From Mytilus edulis (taxonomy: Eukaryota; Mollusca; Bivalvia; Mytilida; Mytilidae), in NCBI RefSeq assembly GCF_963676685.1, contig NC_092349.1, positions 78,194,604 through 78,258,603 of the forward strand: a stretch of DNA of 64,000 nt. The letters run 5' to 3'. The notes beneath the pieces were generated by a model, which had not been told where the DNA came from, made no database searches, and saw only the letters and a list, made by a program, of their open reading frames with translations. A program made the translations under genes and the position numbers. Positions within the stretch are counted from its first letter, which is position 1. The number at the start of each line of letters is the position of its first letter. Shown here piece after piece: positions 1 through 11,690 of the stretch.

Positions 1-121
1 TAAATCTTGTAACCCTGACAATTAATCTAGTGACAGTTATGAATAATTCAGAAGCACTTAACCCCAGTCTGTAATTTTAAGAATTAACTGATATTTATTA
101 TACAATTTCTTTTTATTTTAG

Positions 122-196
122 GGTTTTGGTGCTGGAAACTTCAAATCATTGTTTGAAGCCATAGAAATCGACCAAGCAGCAAGAGGCAACTTGTGA
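122..196 (+). CDS. Terminal coding exon of an unidentified gene (partial)
   Basis: A pyrimidine-rich tract ending in AG at 120-121 is followed by a short open frame of 24 codons that closes with TGA at 194-196. The peptide starts GFGAGNFKSLFEAIEID and ends in ARGNL. This looks like the last coding exon of a gene whose other exons lie before the window. I do not recognise the family. The exon is read in phase 0. The clean acceptor and the low-AT, protein-like codon content against AT-rich surroundings support it as coding. It could also be a chance open frame. The following several hundred bases would then be its 3' untranslated region. Confidence 0.45.
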   Translation, partial: GFGAGNFKSLFEAIEIDQAARGNL

Positions 197-986
197 TTTG
201 ATGAAGACCAGACGAGAGACCAGACAATCTTAAACATTCCAGGGATTCCTGAATTAACACCTACTTAATAATTAGTTAATAGCCAATTATGCCTGTTTGA
301 AATCTCAATATTGCATAATACAAAATTGACATGAACCAGATATTTTTTTTTAAACTTTACGGCATAAAGACCATGTCACTTCATTTGAAAATCTTGTTAC
401 AGAAATATTTTTACTGGAATTCAATCAAATCCAACCATACACTTTATAAGATATCTATGCAATAATTCGGTTGTTGACTCCCTCAGGTTCATTTTATAAT
501 AAAAAATATTTTTTGAGAAAATATTGTTTTCAGCTATTTTTTAAATGATGCTTCTGTATGATAAATTGTCATAAGAGCTTTATAGTATCTTTATTTATGT
601 ATTCAGATTTTTATTCATATTTTAAACCAAAGACTTTTCAGTATTTTGTTAACATATAAAATATCCGAACTACTTTCAATCAATCATCAATTTTCATGTT
701 TTTTTTATAAACAAGAATTGGTTTGCATGTTTATTTCTTATAGATTTTAACTTCAAGCACAATTAGGTCAATAGTTCATGTAGTTGTTTAAGATTTGCAG
801 TTCAGTTAGCACTGGTTAGTTTTATTCGTTAGGTTTCAACAAATCTTGAAATCAACTAAAATATCATGTATCAAGTAAAGTGAGAAACTCTGTGTACTCT
901 AAGTCCTTTGTTATATGTGCTAGTCATTTTTATAACCAATCAAATTATACAGTTGCTTTGTAATTGCATTTTTTTTTAATTTTATT
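197..986 (+). other. Probable 3' untranslated / intergenic sequence
   Basis: AT-rich sequence with stops in all frames. An AATAAA-type signal lies near 498-504 and could end the transcript of the upstream terminal exon. No other structure seen. Confidence 0.3.
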
Positions 987-1576
987 TTAAGGTTCATGTG
1001 GACCCTATGGCTGAAATGACCGTATTTTCACCTCAAAATTTACTCTGAGTACAGACAAACCTGTGCATCTGTAAAAAAATTCAGGTATAGCATGCCCTAG
1101 ATAAATAAATTTCAAATATGTTTTGTGTTTTAGAAAAATAAAAACTTACCAGGATTTTGCCGTGCACTTTTTTTCATTCCTCCAGAAGGTGCCAAAATAA
1201 ACTAAGTTGGGAAACAGGTTTGAGAACTTCCCCACAGGTAATTATTGAAGTGAGCTGTTTTGTTTGACATGGACATGAGATGGACAATAGATACCTGACA
1301 ATAATTGGTTATTTAAACTGTGTACCTGAGTGGACCATATCAAGGTAAACTCAACTGTTTGTTAATTTTATCATCTTCTGCAGGGACAAATAAAAGTGTA
1401 CGGTAAAATCCAGTTAAGTTATGAATTTTCTAATTCATACAATGCATTTGAATTCTATTTATCTAGGGCATGCTATGCCTTAAAACTTCTCAAAATGCAC
1501 AGGTTTGCCTGTACTCAGATTAAATTTTGAGGTGAAAATACGGCCATTTTAGCCATAGGGTCCACATGAACCTTAA
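987..1576. mobile_element. TTAA-flanked MITE, copy 1 (piggyBac-like target site)
   Basis: A 590-bp element bounded by TTAA on both sides (987-990 and 1573-1576) with long terminal inverted repeats. It begins GGTTCATGTGGACCCTATGG and ends with the reverse complement of that. The similarity of the arms extends inward through a segment with 'tactctgagtacagacaaacctg' type sequence on one side and its complement on the other, roughly 100 bp per arm. No transposase frame. A second copy at 8239-8832 shares the whole layout, which fixes the ends. TTAA duplication is typical of piggyBac-type elements; calling it piggyBac-derived is inference. Confidence 0.85.
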
Positions 1577-3078
1577 GCACTATTGCTTATTTTTGTTATT
1601 CTACACTGGTAATGTCTTGTATTAACAGCAGTATTGTATATGAATTTTTTTTTTTTTTTATCTTACTTCAAGTACTATTGCTTAATTTACTATTTCAAGC
1701 TGCTTGAAATGACAGCAGTATTATACATGTATTTAGAGTAGTCAGATTATGTTGGTAATTCTCAAGATTCAGATGATCTCTTAGCCTAATCGAAATGTTT
1801 TATCTATAAAAATCATTACAATAAAACAATCAGTTATCAAAATGAATGTGTTTTAAATACTCATTTGATAAAAGAAAATGAAATCCATATGAATAAATTT
1901 TTATTTCCACAAATTAAAAAAGTAAATGCCTGGAAAATTTCAAGAAGGTTAAGAAATATACACTCATGATAGAGCAGACATATTTGTCACTGGATTTTAG
2001 GTAACCAAGAATCAATCTATCAATCCTCATATGGCAGACATATTAGATAGGGTAATATCATGTTGTATAAAGGACAACATTATTTTCAAAAACTGTAATA
2101 AGTAAACCTCGAACAATCCCAAGTAAAAAATCTGGGATAACAAATCAGGGTAATATTTAAGAACATGTTACCATGGTGATGGTAAAATTTGGTCTGATGA
2201 CTCCTTACTTTAATAATCTCAGAAAACAGTATGAGACATTATTAAGCCAAATTTAAACAAAATTGTTCATTGTAATTATTTTAAAAAATATAACAGTCAT
2301 GACAATAGATAATGATACACACTCCCATTATCGTTCATATTCCTACCCAGTACAGCTGTGTACACTGTTTTTGATCATCAACAGATTTAGGTATCCATAT
2401 TTAAAGAACACCGATTTAGGAAATTTTACGTATAAATATTACATATTGTTGCATTGTTTAAGTACAATTTTATTGTTAATACATTATATTGTTCACATTT
2501 GAAATATATTATAAAGATTTAATTATCATTTTTGTGCCAAATGGAAATTGCATTGTTTGCATGAATGGTGTTAAAAATGTTACTACAGTTTAAATAAAGA
2601 AAAATTGTGTTTAATGTTGTGAAGGATTTAATCTCGTTTTCATGTAAATATTATGGATAGTTTTTATTTCATTTGTTATTTCATATTTTTTAATTTAATT
2701 CTGAGTGATCATGCATTTAATTTTTTCTATATTTTCTCTATACTGTTTGAAATATGTGAGGTATAGCTTTATTGGGGTATGAAATGGTTTCTATAGAAAC
2801 AACAGCCCAATGGTAGGCAGCTTATAATGGTTGTATACAATTTTGAGTTTGGTTTATACATGTTATATGAAAACATCAGCTTTGCATGTGTGTGTAAATA
2901 TCAAGAAAATAAGAATGGATGTACACGCTTTTATGTGGGAAATGTTTGACAAACAGATCATTCTTAACTAATAAATTTCTTTCATTGAGTTTTGGAGTTC
3001 TTTCAAAGCTTTTTTTCGGGTTTACATCAATGACAATGTTTGATTAGGTGAAAGCTGTGTTTTAATATTGAGATTTGA
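1577..3078. other. Intergenic, no gene seen
   Basis: AT-rich DNA. The 79-codon open frame at 2263-2502 is low-complexity and hydrophobic with no splice-site or homology support, so I do not call it a gene. Confidence 0.5.
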
Positions 3079-3455
3079 GTGTTCCTTGTGACGGTAAATC
3101 AAGAACAGGGCTTTGTATGCATACATTTTATAAAGTGTTCCTTGTGACGGTAAGTCAAGAACAGGGCTTTGTATGCATACATTTTATAAAGTGTTCCTTG
3201 TGACGGTAAGTCAAGAACAGGGCTTTGTATGCATACATTTTATAAAGTGTTCCTTGTGACGGTAAATCAAGAACAGGGCTTTGTATGCATACATTGTATA
3301 AAGTGTTGTATAGGTAAGTCAAGAACAGGGCTTTGTATGCATACATTGTATAAAGTGTTGTATAGGTAAGTCAAGAACAGGGCTTTGTATGCATACATTG
3401 TATAGGTAAGTCAAGAACAGGGCTTTGTATGCATACATTTTATAAACATGATAAA
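3079..3455. repeat. 56-bp minisatellite (with 52-bp variants)
   Basis: Tandem units start GTGTTCCTTGTGACGGTAA and contain GAACAGGGCTTTGTATGCAT. Unit starts at 3079, 3135, 3191, 3247 and 3303 give a period of 56. The following unit, at 3355, is 52 bases on and has the 'CCTTGTGACGG' part replaced by GTATAGG. The last units lose the GTGTTG junction and fuse at 'ATTGTATAGGTAAG'. An open frame on the minus strand here is a product of the repeat and not a gene. Confidence 0.95.
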
Positions 3456-4224
3456 GTGTTGTTTTCAATTTTTATTGAGATTTTTTGCCTGTATATATAT
3501 ATATTTATATGGGCAGATTTGTGTATTTAAACATAATCAGTTAAATGGATGAGGCGAAATATGTTTGTTAATTTCATATTTACTTAATATGTTTCCTACA
3601 TTTTTGTTTTGCACAATAATATATAAACAAGTTCACTGCAGCTGGTGTGTAAGTAAAAGGACAATGAAATAGCTAATACTTATTCTTTTATTTTATGCAT
3701 TTAGAATTTGTTTTTGTTACTAAGTGTTGTTATTTTTTTGTTAATTTCACATGCATGGGCTTTATGGTGTATTATATCTGGACTTTAGTTTTGTAGCCAT
3801 ATATAAACAGGTAATTGGTTGAAAAACTTTTGTGATAAATTTGACATATTTTAGAATTTGTTCTAATGATTGTCAGTTTAATTATCTAGAAGGCCCTGAT
3901 TTAAACATTTTTAAAAGACAAGTAAACATTGTTCTGAATTTAAAAAGTAAACTCCTTTTATATACAGCCCTTTATATTAGCATGTTTAGATAGACCAATG
4001 ACCGTAATAGAGGCTGGAAACTGCAAAGCACAATCTAATGTAAATAAAATCAATACTCAGATGTGGATAGAAGGTATCATACATATGTAATACTGTAAAT
4101 TCAGAAATTATTACGTGCATTTATTATTGCGATTTTGAAACTTTAGACTTAAATGTGATTTTAATTTTTAAGATTTTGAAAAAGATCTTGTTTAACTTAT
4201 TTAAATATTTCAAAATGGGAGTAT
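3456..4224. other. Intergenic, no gene seen
   Basis: AT-rich sequence with a short TATATA run near 3492-3503. Nothing else recognised. Confidence 0.4.
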
Positions 4225-4516
4225 AGGGTTATTGCATGAATATTGGGGAATATTGTTCCGAGTAGAATTTTATATTGCACGAGCTTGCGAGTGCAATATA
4301 TGTTCTACAAGGGACAATATTCCCCAATATTCATGCAATAACCCTTTTATTGTATAGCAATATAATATTTGAAAGTAAAAATTGGTTTAAACTAAGATTT
4401 TGTCGTTGATGACGTCATGAATTTTGAAGATTTATTGCACTAGTGCAATATTCGAATTTATTGCACGCTAAAGTTTGGTTACTTTCTGTGGGAAATATTA
4501 TATTGCTATGCAATAA
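4225..4516. mobile_element. Composite foldback element, copy 1 (121-bp hairpin plus short TIR unit)
   Basis: Bases 4225-4345 form a near-perfect palindrome whose arms begin AGGGTTATTGCATGAATATT, with a short central GAGCTTGCGAG-like loop. Directly after it, 4348-4516 is bracketed by a second inverted repeat (TATTGTATAGCAATATAATA at the left, its complement at the right). The same two-part arrangement recurs at 56451-56746, so this is one mobile or dispersed unit. A TGACGTCA palindrome at 4410-4417 is conserved in both copies. No coding capacity. Confidence 0.85.
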
Positions 4517-5954
4517 TTTAAATTATTGCGTTTACAACTCTACCGTATTTTTCGCAATATTAAAAACCTGGCAATAATTTCTTAATTTACAATATAAAGT
4601 TTTGTATTATTTCTGCTGGAGCCGTCTATACTTGCAGTGCTTGCTTGTTGGATATCAATTTTGTTAAACAGACTAGATCTCATTATTATTTTGAATATAA
4701 AATTGAGAATAGAAATGTATATGTTTACTTTATAGTGACAAACATTTAGATTGTTTGTTTTAAGCATTTACATGTGGGTTGAGTATATATATAATTATCA
4801 TACAATTAATAAATTTTGAAAACCCACCTTGACTTTTCTATGTGATTGTATTTGGCCTTTAAAGAGTAGAGAAAGGATTTTTCATCTCACTCTCAGTGAT
4901 TTTATTCCAAACATATTCAACAAATTACTTTCCTTACCATGATAACATTCACTTTTAAACCAAAGATATTTACATTAGCATACTGTACATGCTGTAGTAA
5001 AACATACATACACAAAGTTTACTCACACAATTCTGTTAATATTATTCTACAAACGTACTATTTAAGGTTTGCCCCAAATATTTATACTAACCATTTTGTC
5101 CAAGTACTCGCCCAAAATACTCACTTATGAATCTTCTGTACTACCTTGGAGGAGCATGTAAAGTCATTTCACTTGAAGAATGATATCAACATTTTTTGTG
5201 AAATCTAGGCAGACAATAAGAAACCTGCTTCTACATCATCCCTTATATATGTGAAGACAAATAGAAGCAACATATTTAATACACAACTTTTGCAGTTTTA
5301 CTATTTTTGTGCCTCGATCCGAAATTAATTTTTCCATTTCTTGACCATTTGGATTTCTTAAACAAGATAAACCCTACATGTAACTTTACTTTAAAAGACT
5401 TCAAGATGAAGAACAGCAATAAAAGTGTATCCTTGTACTGATTTAATGTCATGTATGGATGAACGGACGCACAGACCAGACAAATAGAACTAAACGGTCA
5501 ATTTTGTTTAAACATGTCCAGAACATGCATTGAGGCATACCAATTCATTGGTGTAAATTTAAAAAATATTAAACGATTGGAAAATTTTGGGGTTACTGAG
5601 GCCTACCCCCTTTATGCCCATAAATAAGGCATACAAATACCATAACAAAATGTTGAATTAAAATTGGAATTTTACTTTCAAAGTTGAGTGTTATGACCCC
5701 AAAAATCCTCTCTCAGAGACAACCTGGCTTTGGGCAAGTATGCCTCTCTGAGTAGGCAAAGCCTTATATTCTTCAACTGAAATGTTTGAGTGCTATGTAT
5801 TAAACAGCATATCATATATCAATTTTGTACTATTCTTCATAAACCCTCTGAAACATAAAACATACACTTTTTGGGTCAATATAGCGGTACTTAAATCAAC
5901 TGAAGTTAAAATAGCATTTATTATAAGATATTAAGGATACCATAATGTGATTAT
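4517..5954. other. Intergenic, no gene seen
   Basis: AT-rich. A short stretch near 5455-5480 (GAACGGACGCACAGACCAGA) resembles the inner part of the GGGGCAT dispersed repeat and may be a remnant. Small open frames at 4582-4767 and 4939-5130 lack support. Confidence 0.4.
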
Positions 5955-6112
5955 GATATTATACAAATATAGCCTTTGTATGAGGTCGATACAAGGATAT
6001 ATTGACCTGAAAGAAGTATATTGACTGAGGACGAAGTCCGAGGTCGATATACTTCTTTGGGTCGATATATCCTGTATTGACCTCATACAAAGGCTATATT
6101 TGTTATATTATT
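5955..6112. mobile_element. Long-hairpin (foldback) element
   Basis: About 158 bp that folds on itself. The left arm contains CAAATATAGCCTTTGTATGA, GGTCGATACAAGGATATATT and GAAGTATATTGAC. The right arm is their reverse complement with a few mismatches. The loop is only a few bases around GAGGACGAAGTCCGAGG, itself palindromic. It resembles the hairpin elements at 4225 and 24214 in architecture but not in sequence. No coding capacity. Confidence 0.8.
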
Positions 6113-6605
6113 AATTTCCGACTATGTTTGTATCAAAATTGTCATTTAGGTTTGTTGAAACTTTATCATGTTTATAGATATAACATTGTCTCCTTGACAA
6201 TAACAACATATTAGTTGTTATTTCATTTACTTTCTTTTTGACATCTTATGTATTTGAAGATTTTTTTCGTCAAATAATCGATCAAAGATATCATTCGTTT
6301 CAAAACGTTAAACAATATCCTGAAATTCATTACATGATGTCACAAAGTATATCAGTTTTTAGATATTCTAAAAATAACCGTGCAATATGCTTTTTGCCGA
6401 TAAATATGCATTTTGCTATCCGCCTTTTTCTCTCTACCTTCGAAAACATAGTTTAAAATGTGACTATCCCTAAACGAATCAAATTTGTTAAAATATACGA
6501 ATTAATAATATTAAGATATAATAATGTCTCTTTTAGCAATTTCATCAATGGGAGATAATAAAAGGTCATATACCTGGCCTCTATAAATTACTTGTAAGTT
6601 TCTAA

Positions 6606-9600
6606 TTATGTATATTCTATTTTTCCAAGTTCAATTCCCTGGTATTGACCCCGATTGATATCTGTCTCGGTCTCTGCGTTTGCTTTAAGAAATGTAACTG
6701 TAATATCATCTGCAGTCACTGTTGGTCGATAGTTTTTACCTGTGTTAAAGAAATAAAAGCTTTCTGGCGAGGCACACATAAGAAGAATCGTGTATCTTAT
6801 TTCCTTTTTGACTGGTACTGGGATAGAAAACACATGGGTAACAGTTACTGATTTGTTTTGTGTTGTTAAATCCAAAGTCTCCATACATTCTGTTTTGTTT
6901 ATCTGTTTATTTCCTTCATTGGATTTTATGATAATGGTCAAGTTAATTTCTGGTACAGTTTTACCCATCACCCTTGGTGTAAATAAGATTACACTTTTTA
7001 AAAAGCAATCTCTGTCCACTTTGAAGGCTAAGTCATCCTCACATTTAGTTATCCATTTGGCTGCACGATTATTATTAACCTCACACCTGAAGAAAGATAT
7101 TGGTTTGGGATGTCTTTTCTCTATTCTAAAGATGCAATTGGTCAACTGCGGATCATTAAATGATTGAAAAACTTGGACTATTTCATCTTTTGTTAAGATA
7201 TCTCTGGTGGAAATTTGTCTGGAGAAGTAATCTTGTTTCATGAGTGGGAACCTAATGTGTAAAATCAGATCTCCAAGCTCATCTCTCATATTCTTGTCAT
7301 TGTCCTCTAGATTTTTCTCTTCCAACTGATGTCTTCCCCACCTCATAGCAGCCTCATACAGAACCTCCTCCTGACAAATCATTATATTGCTTTTCAAAAT
7401 CATCTCCACACATTGTCTGGATAAATGAATAAATTCTGGTGACAAAAGGCAGTCTTCTGGTTTGCAGCTTATAATGAACATAGCTTTATCAATAGTTCCT
7501 TCCAAATCAAAACTGTGTGCTGTATGTAAAATTGAAACTGCTGTGGTTACACTCATTTTCATTTTGAGAAAAAGATCACATTTTACCTTTAATTCATCCA
7601 TCATGTATTTATCAGCTACATAAATCATATCATGAATATTTTCATTGGTGATGTCATTTTCTTCTGTGTAAATAAACCTGTAAAATAAATAAAGTGCAAA
7701 ATTTAATATCAAGAATTTGTAGCGAAGATACAAAAGGAACAATATGTATACACCGTATCACTATTTGTCCACCATAAAAAGGCGATTGCTGATGCATGAA
7801 CATCACAGAAGTTACGGTAAATATGTTAGATCTGCTTGATGGTCAGGTTGTTGTCTGTTTGACATATTCAATGATATTCTTGATATTCCCCATTTCCATT
7901 CTCAATTTTCATGATTTTATTAAAATAAATTTATAGTTCCATTATGTCCCCAGCGTTGCACATATTTCATCTAAGGGCAATAATAAGGGCAATAACTAAT
8001 GAAACCTTTTTTTTTTGTTCTTTAAATTTATTTATAAATATATGAGCTGCGTCGGTTAGAAACCAATCTTATGCCAGTGTGTGTTTACATGTACATCTAT
8101 ATGACTTTGAACGATTTTGGTACATTCAAATATGAAATTAAAAGGTGCATATTGGTCGGTTTTGATGTGTTCTTATAACAAATCAGTTTTCAAACAGTTA
8201 CAGACTTCCCCATGAGATTTTTTTCAACCCAAAAGAGGTTAAGGTTCATGTGGACCCTATGGTTAAAATGGCCGTATTTTCACCTCAAAATTTACTCTGA
8301 GTACAGACAAACCTGCACATCTGTAAAAATATTCAGGCATAGCATGCCCTAGATAAATAAATTACAAATATGTTTTTAGAAAAATAAAAACTTACCAGGA
8401 TTTTGCAGTGCACTTTTTTTCATTCCTCGAGAAGGTGCCAAAATAAACTACATGAACTAAGTTGGGAAACAGGTTTGAGAACTTCTCCACAGGTAATAAT
8501 TGAAGTGAGCGGTATTGATTGGAATGGACAATAGATGGACAATAGATACCTGGCAATAATTGGTGATTTAACTGTGTATCTGAGTGGACCATATCAAGGG
8601 AAACTCAACTGTTTGTTAATTTTATCATCTTCTGCAGGGACGAAAAAAAGTGCACGGCAAAATCCAGTTAAATTATGAAATTTCTAAATCATACAATGCA
8701 CATTTGAATTCTATTTATCTAGGGCATGCTATGCCTTAAAAAAAATTAAGCTGCACAGGTTTGTCTGTACTCAGAGTAAATTTTGAGGTGAAAATACGGC
8801 CATTTTTGCCATAGGGTCCACATGAACGTTAACAGATGTATTGATATTAATTTGCATAATGTTGATTTCTATCTGAAGCAGCTCATATCTTAGAGAAATG
8901 AAGGCTTCAGAGCAAATGCAATGTGTTTTCCACTGAAATACACCTTATATAAATCCTCTTCCACCCAAAATTATTTTGAACCTTTCTCATGACTATTAAG
9001 GCAACATGAGGGAGCAAAATTGATTGATAGAGGTAATCTGAAAACTGTAAACAACAAGAATGTGTCCTCAGTACACGAATGCCCCACTCGCACTATCATT
9101 TTCTATGTTCAGTGGACCGTGAAATTGGGGTAAAATCTCTAATTTGGCATTAAAATTAGAAAGATCATATCATAGGGAACATGTGTACCAAGTTTGAAGT
9201 CGATTGGACTTCAACTTCATCAAAAACTACCTAGACCAAAAACTTTAACCTGAAGCGGGACAGACGGACGAACGAACGAACGGACAAACAGACGGACGAA
9301 CGAACAGACGGACGAACGGACGCACAGACCAGAAAACATAATGCCCCTCTACTATCGTAGGTGGGGCATAAAAATATCAGACAACACGACTACACAGCAC
9401 CAATCTTGTACAATCAATGAATGATTAAATCATTTGTTAATGAAGGAATGACAAAGATGTTAATACACATGAATACCATGACATAATTACATAAAGACAG
9501 CATTAATGCTTATTAGTACATGTATAATACTATACCCATGGTACAATAAATGCCATAATAGTCTGTACTTATCCTCAAAATTATGCAAAAACATGTTAAG

Positions 9601-10155
9601 GAAAAAGATTTCCACTTACCTGAAAAGAGTTTCAATCAAAATCTATTCAGCATGTTCAGTGTACTTAAACAGATATCATATTATATATGTATTTTGGAGG
9701 GGTATATTGATCAATTAGTGGCTATTGATATTCTAGTCCCTTTACTGGTATTTAATGCAAATACCCCTGGCCTCCATAACATGATATATCTGTTCATAAT
9801 TATTTTTTCCAAGGGGCATAACGGGTTAAAAATTAACATGATTTAAGACTTTTAGAAATGAAGGACATCCCAATTAGATCCTCTATCTATCAGTTATCTA
9901 TACATACTGTAGTAGTTCAATAAAGACGTCAGCCTTTATATCTGGAATTCTCACATCGCCTTTCTCAGCCACTGCTCCATTAAACATGTTAAAGAATACA
10001 GGACTACTGCTGGCTAACATGTATTTATGTGCTTTTATAGGAGACTTATCCTGGCCTACTATGAAGGTTACATCACACATCACCTGATTGGTCAGCATAT
10101 GTTCATTACGTTCCAGTACAGACTTGCCAATCTGCCAATGGTTATTGTCCTCCAT
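6606..10155 (-). CDS. BTB-BACK-PHR domain protein, BTBD1/2/3/6-like (two coding exons)
   Basis: Likely a substrate adaptor for a Cullin-3 ubiquitin ligase, from its domain order. Coding exon 1 is 10155-9908 and coding exon 2 is 7677-6606, giving 439 aa. Residues about 20-130 are a BTB/POZ domain (CDVTFIVG, then KAHKYMLASSSPVFFNMF). Residues about 135-250 match BACK (CLLSPEFIHLSR, EVLYEAAMRWG). The C-terminal 150 residues match the PHR domain (HPKPISFFRCEV, then repeated beta strands, ending GQYQGIELGKIEYT). I start at MEDNNHW because the canonical acceptor 7 bases upstream (AG at 10162-10161) puts this ATG early in the exon. The donor GTATGT after 9908 joins the exons as ELLQ-FIYTEEN, matching the family; the frame would otherwise break. 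The 2.2-kb intron holds a MITE and a GGGGCAT repeat. The length is close to vertebrate BTBD6. Known family members act in neuronal and muscle development; the exact orthology is not resolved, and molluscs often carry several paralogues. Confidence 0.9.
8239..8832. mobile_element. TTAA-flanked MITE, copy 2
   Basis: 594 bp with TTAA at 8239-8242 and 8829-8832, in the same orientation and with the same inverted-repeat arms as the element at 987-1576. It sits inside the intron of the BTB-BACK-PHR gene. One base near the right tip differs (AACGTTAA against AACCTTAA). The open frame at 8392-8592 on the minus strand is part of the element. Confidence 0.85.
9052..9374 (-). repeat. GGGGCAT dispersed element, minus orientation
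   Basis: Read on the minus strand it starts TTTTTATGCCCCACC, contains a CCGTCCGT-type variable tract, then CCGCTTCAGGTTAAAGTTTT, and ends GACACATTCTTGTT. Other copies on the plus strand are at 30504, 32955, 41484 and 46447. It lies in the intron of the BTB-BACK-PHR gene. Confidence 0.85.
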
Positions 10156-10160
10156 TTTAT

Positions 10161-11690
10161 CTGTAAAAAAAAGTGCTATGAGAGACTTGTTTCTGTTTGA
10201 TACAATTGTATCCACAATCAACATGATCAACATGATCAATGTCTTAATAAGTATCAAAGAATATATATATATATACTAGTATACATGCGTATGATTGTTT
10301 GATTAATTGTTGGTGTTTTACATCACTTTCAGCACTATTTGCTATATTGTGGTGGTCTGTTTTTCTTGGCAGATGACACCAGATTACCCGGAGAGAACCA
10401 TTAATCTTCAGCAGGAAGACTAATTATAAGAATCATAGACTTGTTAGTCAATTAAGATTGGACTGGAATGCATCAGCCATGTACAATGTTCAGGCTAGTG
10501 ATATAGTATGTAGTCATGGTACATGTAGATGACCTAACATTGTGAGAAGACTTGGTTCAGTAAATAGTCCTCAGGCTCAGGTTTTGTGCTTTATTGACTT
10601 TGAATGAAGATTTTTTCTTCAATTCAGATTACAATTACTGTCTTTGGCTATACATTTTGTCCCTTTTGGTTTTAGCAAGGCTTTGATTTTTGGAGTTTTG
10701 AAGGATTTTGGCCTCAAGTATCACTGAAGAAACATTTGTTGTTGAAATGTATTTACATTACCATGATTACCCCCCCCCCCCCCCCCCCCCCACCCACCCC
10801 CTAAATCCTGTACTAAATGGTATAAATATAAATTTTCCATGAGGTACTAAATGGTATACATGTTAATATTTCATTAACATGATTAAGTACAAAATGGTCA
10901 AGGTAACAAAGTCAGGATACCGAATGCTTTATGCCAGGGTACAAAATGACTATAATTCCATATTATTGGTCAATACCTCACGATATTTATGTGATAAAAC
11001 ATGCTTACCAGTGAGAGCTTTTTCTTATTCGAGAGTGGTAAAGGGTTATTTCCGTGCTCTGTTTTCTGCCTTTTTATTTCCCGTATTTTCGTGTAATATG
11101 TTTTCTCGATTTTAATTTCATGTGTTTCCGTGTTCAATGCCCCCCTTTACCACCCTCTTATTCTTGTATTGAACCAACAGCTATGCACTTACTTATTTTA
11201 TATATTGGCCAATAACAATCGACAAAACTAGAAAACTGACATGTTTTTACATTGTTTTAGTGGGTCTAAGAACTATTGCCTATTCCGAGGCCTATTCTCT
11301 GTTTATTTTTAACGGGACGTACAGGGAGAAGGAAGAGAAACGAGTATTTCTATATCAACTTTTCCTATTATTAACTGTTGCTTGTTACCTATTGAATTCC
11401 TGAGACTAGTACTATAACACAGTGTAAAAAATAAATATATTAATTAACTGCTTACGCACATTCTATAGCTATATCTGACGTTATAGTAGTCTCAGCCTAT
11501 TCTGATAAGATAAAATAAGATAATTAATAACAATAACAACACATACAATATTTTAAGACATATTTTACAGCACACACAATAGACAATATAGAGACGAAAG
11601 CTATATTGCATAAGTATAAGCAAAATTCATATATATAAAAGCACACACAAGCAATTAAAGCACTAAACTAGATATAAGCACATCCACTTT
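10161..11690. other. Upstream / intergenic of the BTB-BACK-PHR gene
   Basis: Begins with a splice acceptor read on the minus strand, so a 5' untranslated exon should lie further up, but I cannot place it. It contains an AT run near 10262-10275 and a 22-base poly-C tract. The open frame at 10879-11115 has no homology or splice support. Confidence 0.35.
10770..10791. repeat. Poly-C homopolymer
   Basis: 22 consecutive C residues followed by ACCCACCCC. Homopolymers of this length may be of uncertain length in the assembly. Confidence 0.95.

Noticed and set aside
2263-2502. 79-codon frame
   Set aside because: Ile/Tyr/His-rich low-complexity translation of AT-rich DNA without splice or homology support.
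6645-7167. Two overlapping plus-strand frames
   Set aside because: Antisense shadows of the BTB-BACK-PHR exon on the minus strand.
10879-11115. 78-codon frame ending CNMFSRF
   Set aside because: No acceptor or donor, no family resemblance, next to a poly-C tract in repeat-rich DNA.
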